23,936 bases of DNA from contig CALEFO010000228.1 of NCBI GenBank assembly GCA_937877165.1, positions 1 to 23,936 of the forward strand, given 5' to 3'. A model generated the notes under the pieces. The model did not search any database and had not been told where the DNA came from. It saw only the letters and a program-made list of their open reading frames with translations. The DNA is from an uncultured Lachnospiraceae bacterium. GTDB taxonomy: Bacteria; Bacillota; Clostridia; Lachnospirales; Lachnospiraceae. Below, one piece after another: positions 23,032 to 23,936 of this stretch. The position numbers and the translations under genes were made by a program. Position 1 is the stretch's first letter; every line of letters begins with the position of its first letter.

Positions 23032-23936
23032 TCAGTAGAGAAAAAGCTCTGCAAAGATCATGTATGCTGCAGCAATCACGATTCCTGCCATCCCCAGCCC
23101 GGAGAAGCGCAGTCTTTTCTCTTTTTCTTCCGGCTCTTTTCTCTGCATATTGTCTTCCGCGGCTTCGGTTTCTTTGGGCCGGTCTGCCTCGCGGCCTTCT
23201 TCTGCCGAAATCCTGGAAATTTTCCGCATCTGTTTCAGGAGCAGGCTGAACATCCACAGCCCCACTGCCGCCCAAAGTACAGATCTCGCCATCTCCGGAA
23301 GAGAAACGGAAAATCTCTCTAAGGAAGCAGCCCCGGCTCCCGCCCGAGCAGCAGCTTCGCCTGCATTCCGTGCATTCCTTCCCGGAAGATACAGCATCCA
23401 GACCTCCGCAGTATTGAACGCCTGATGCATCAGCACCGGAACCCAAAGACTCCCGTCCGCCGCCAGTGCGAACAGGATGCCCATTCCCGCCGCATAAACA
23501 AATTGATTAAAATTCAGATGAAACAGGCCAAACAGAAGTCCCGAAAGAACCGCTGCACTGACAGCCCGGTTTCCTCTTTTCAGGTTTTGGAACAGATACC
23601 CACGAAAGACCAGTTCTTCGCAGAAGGGACCGATCAGCCCGATCAGAAGCACCATCTCCCACATCGGACTTCTGACAATCTCCCCGCTCATCTGTTCCAC
23701 CGTGTTCCCTGTGAGCATCGACGAGAGGACATTCAGAAGATTCCCAGCCGGGAACGCCGCCGCAGTCATCAGAAGTGCCAGAACCGTCTGTCCCAGATGA
23801 ATACGGCGCAGCGGAAAAATCTCTCTCCAGTTCATGCGCAGACATACAGCAGTAAGGAGCGTCGGCACCAGCATCAGCGCCTGGCTATAGAGTGTAGAGA
23901 TCTCAAATCCATACAGCTCCGGTATGAAAAATCCGG
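23032..23936 (-). CDS. CPBP-family intramembrane metalloprotease (N-terminus cut by window edge)
   Basis: Membrane protease of the CAAX-protease/bacteriocin-processing (CPBP, Abi) family. The frame is open to the window edge: 20 residues (GFFIPELYGFEISTLYSQAL) precede the first Met at 23874, so that Met need not be the start. Counting from it, the catalytic motifs are EELVFRG with E86, E87 and R91, FGLFH with H119, and H150/N154 in MHQAFN, all intact. Several hydrophobic segments surround them. The C-terminus is unusual: after the core comes an Ala/Gly-rich loop, a membrane segment near 195-210, a highly charged stretch rich in Lys and Glu at about 215-255, and a last membrane segment. Family members process prenylated proteins or peptides, or give bacteriocin self-immunity. 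No bacteriocin gene is visible, so the substrate is unknown. Confidence 0.88.
   Translation of the reverse strand, partial: GFFIPELYGFEISTLYSQALMLVPTLLTAVCLRMNWREIFPLRRIHLGQTVLALLMTAAAFPAGNLLNVLSSMLTGNTVEQMSGEIVRSPMWEMVLLIGLIGPFCEELVFRGYLFQNLKRGNRAVSAAVLSGLLFGLFHLNFNQFVYAAGMGILFALAADGSLWVPVLMHQAFNTAEVWMLYLPGRNARNAGEAAARAGAGAASLERFSVSLPEMARSVLWAAVGLWMFSLLLKQMRKISRISAEEGREADRPKETEAAEDNMQRKEPEEKEKRLRFSGLGMAGIVIAAAYMIFAELFLY

Noticed and set aside
22898..23446. 182-residue minus-strand frame overlapping the CPBP gene
   Set aside because: Out-of-frame shadow with Cys/Arg/Gly-rich composition; the CPBP frame holds the catalytic motifs.

Overview
The window looks like chromosomal DNA of a low-to-moderate GC Firmicute, most likely a clostridium of the Lachnospiraceae type. 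The basis is the FtsEX/PcsB-like/CtpA cluster next to uvrBA and mreB, strong Shine-Dalgarno sites (AGGAG, AGGGGG), an Ala/Glu/Thr-rich lipoprotein linker after the lipobox, and protein sequences typical of gut clostridia. The species cannot be named from the sequence alone. All fourteen recognised genes lie on the minus strand, so transcription runs from high to low coordinates; there is no tRNA, rRNA, CRISPR array, transposase or phage gene.

In order of transcription: (a) 23936-23032, a CPBP-family membrane protease running in from the right edge. (b) 22755-17488, a tight five-gene operon: a CdaR/PucR-type regulator, ftsE, ftsX, a coiled-coil M23 (PcsB/EnvC-like) murein hydrolase and a CtpA-type S41 protease, with overlaps or gaps of a few bases and a very strong terminator. 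This is a cell-division and cell-separation module. (c) 17087-13621, a carbohydrate ABC importer (lipoprotein binding protein and two permeases, no ATPase) with a convincing promoter, an operator-like motif at the start site, and a hairpin between the binding-protein gene and the permeases. (d) 13373-8775, an SPFH protein with C-terminal zinc ribbons, a zinc-ribbon membrane protein and a sugar-receptor-like GGDEF diguanylate cyclase, apparently one operon. (e) 8774-8453, a 322-base gap with a near-perfect Gram-positive LexA box, a terminator and an unusually dense series of hairpins. (f) 8452-3493, uvrB-uvrA, the nucleotide excision repair damage-recognition proteins. (g) 3292-2288, mreB, with a promoter whose -35 overlaps the uvrA stop codon. 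(h) 2208-1, recD2, cut by the left edge just before its stop.

Parts b, f, g and h are housekeeping (division, wall shape, DNA repair). Parts c and d look like an accessory block of about 8.3 kb between the division operon and uvrBA. The points most worth attention are the hairpin-rich SOS-associated leader of uvrB, the SPFH/zinc-ribbon/diguanylate-cyclase operon, and the mreB promoter that starts transcription inside the uvrA terminator hairpin.
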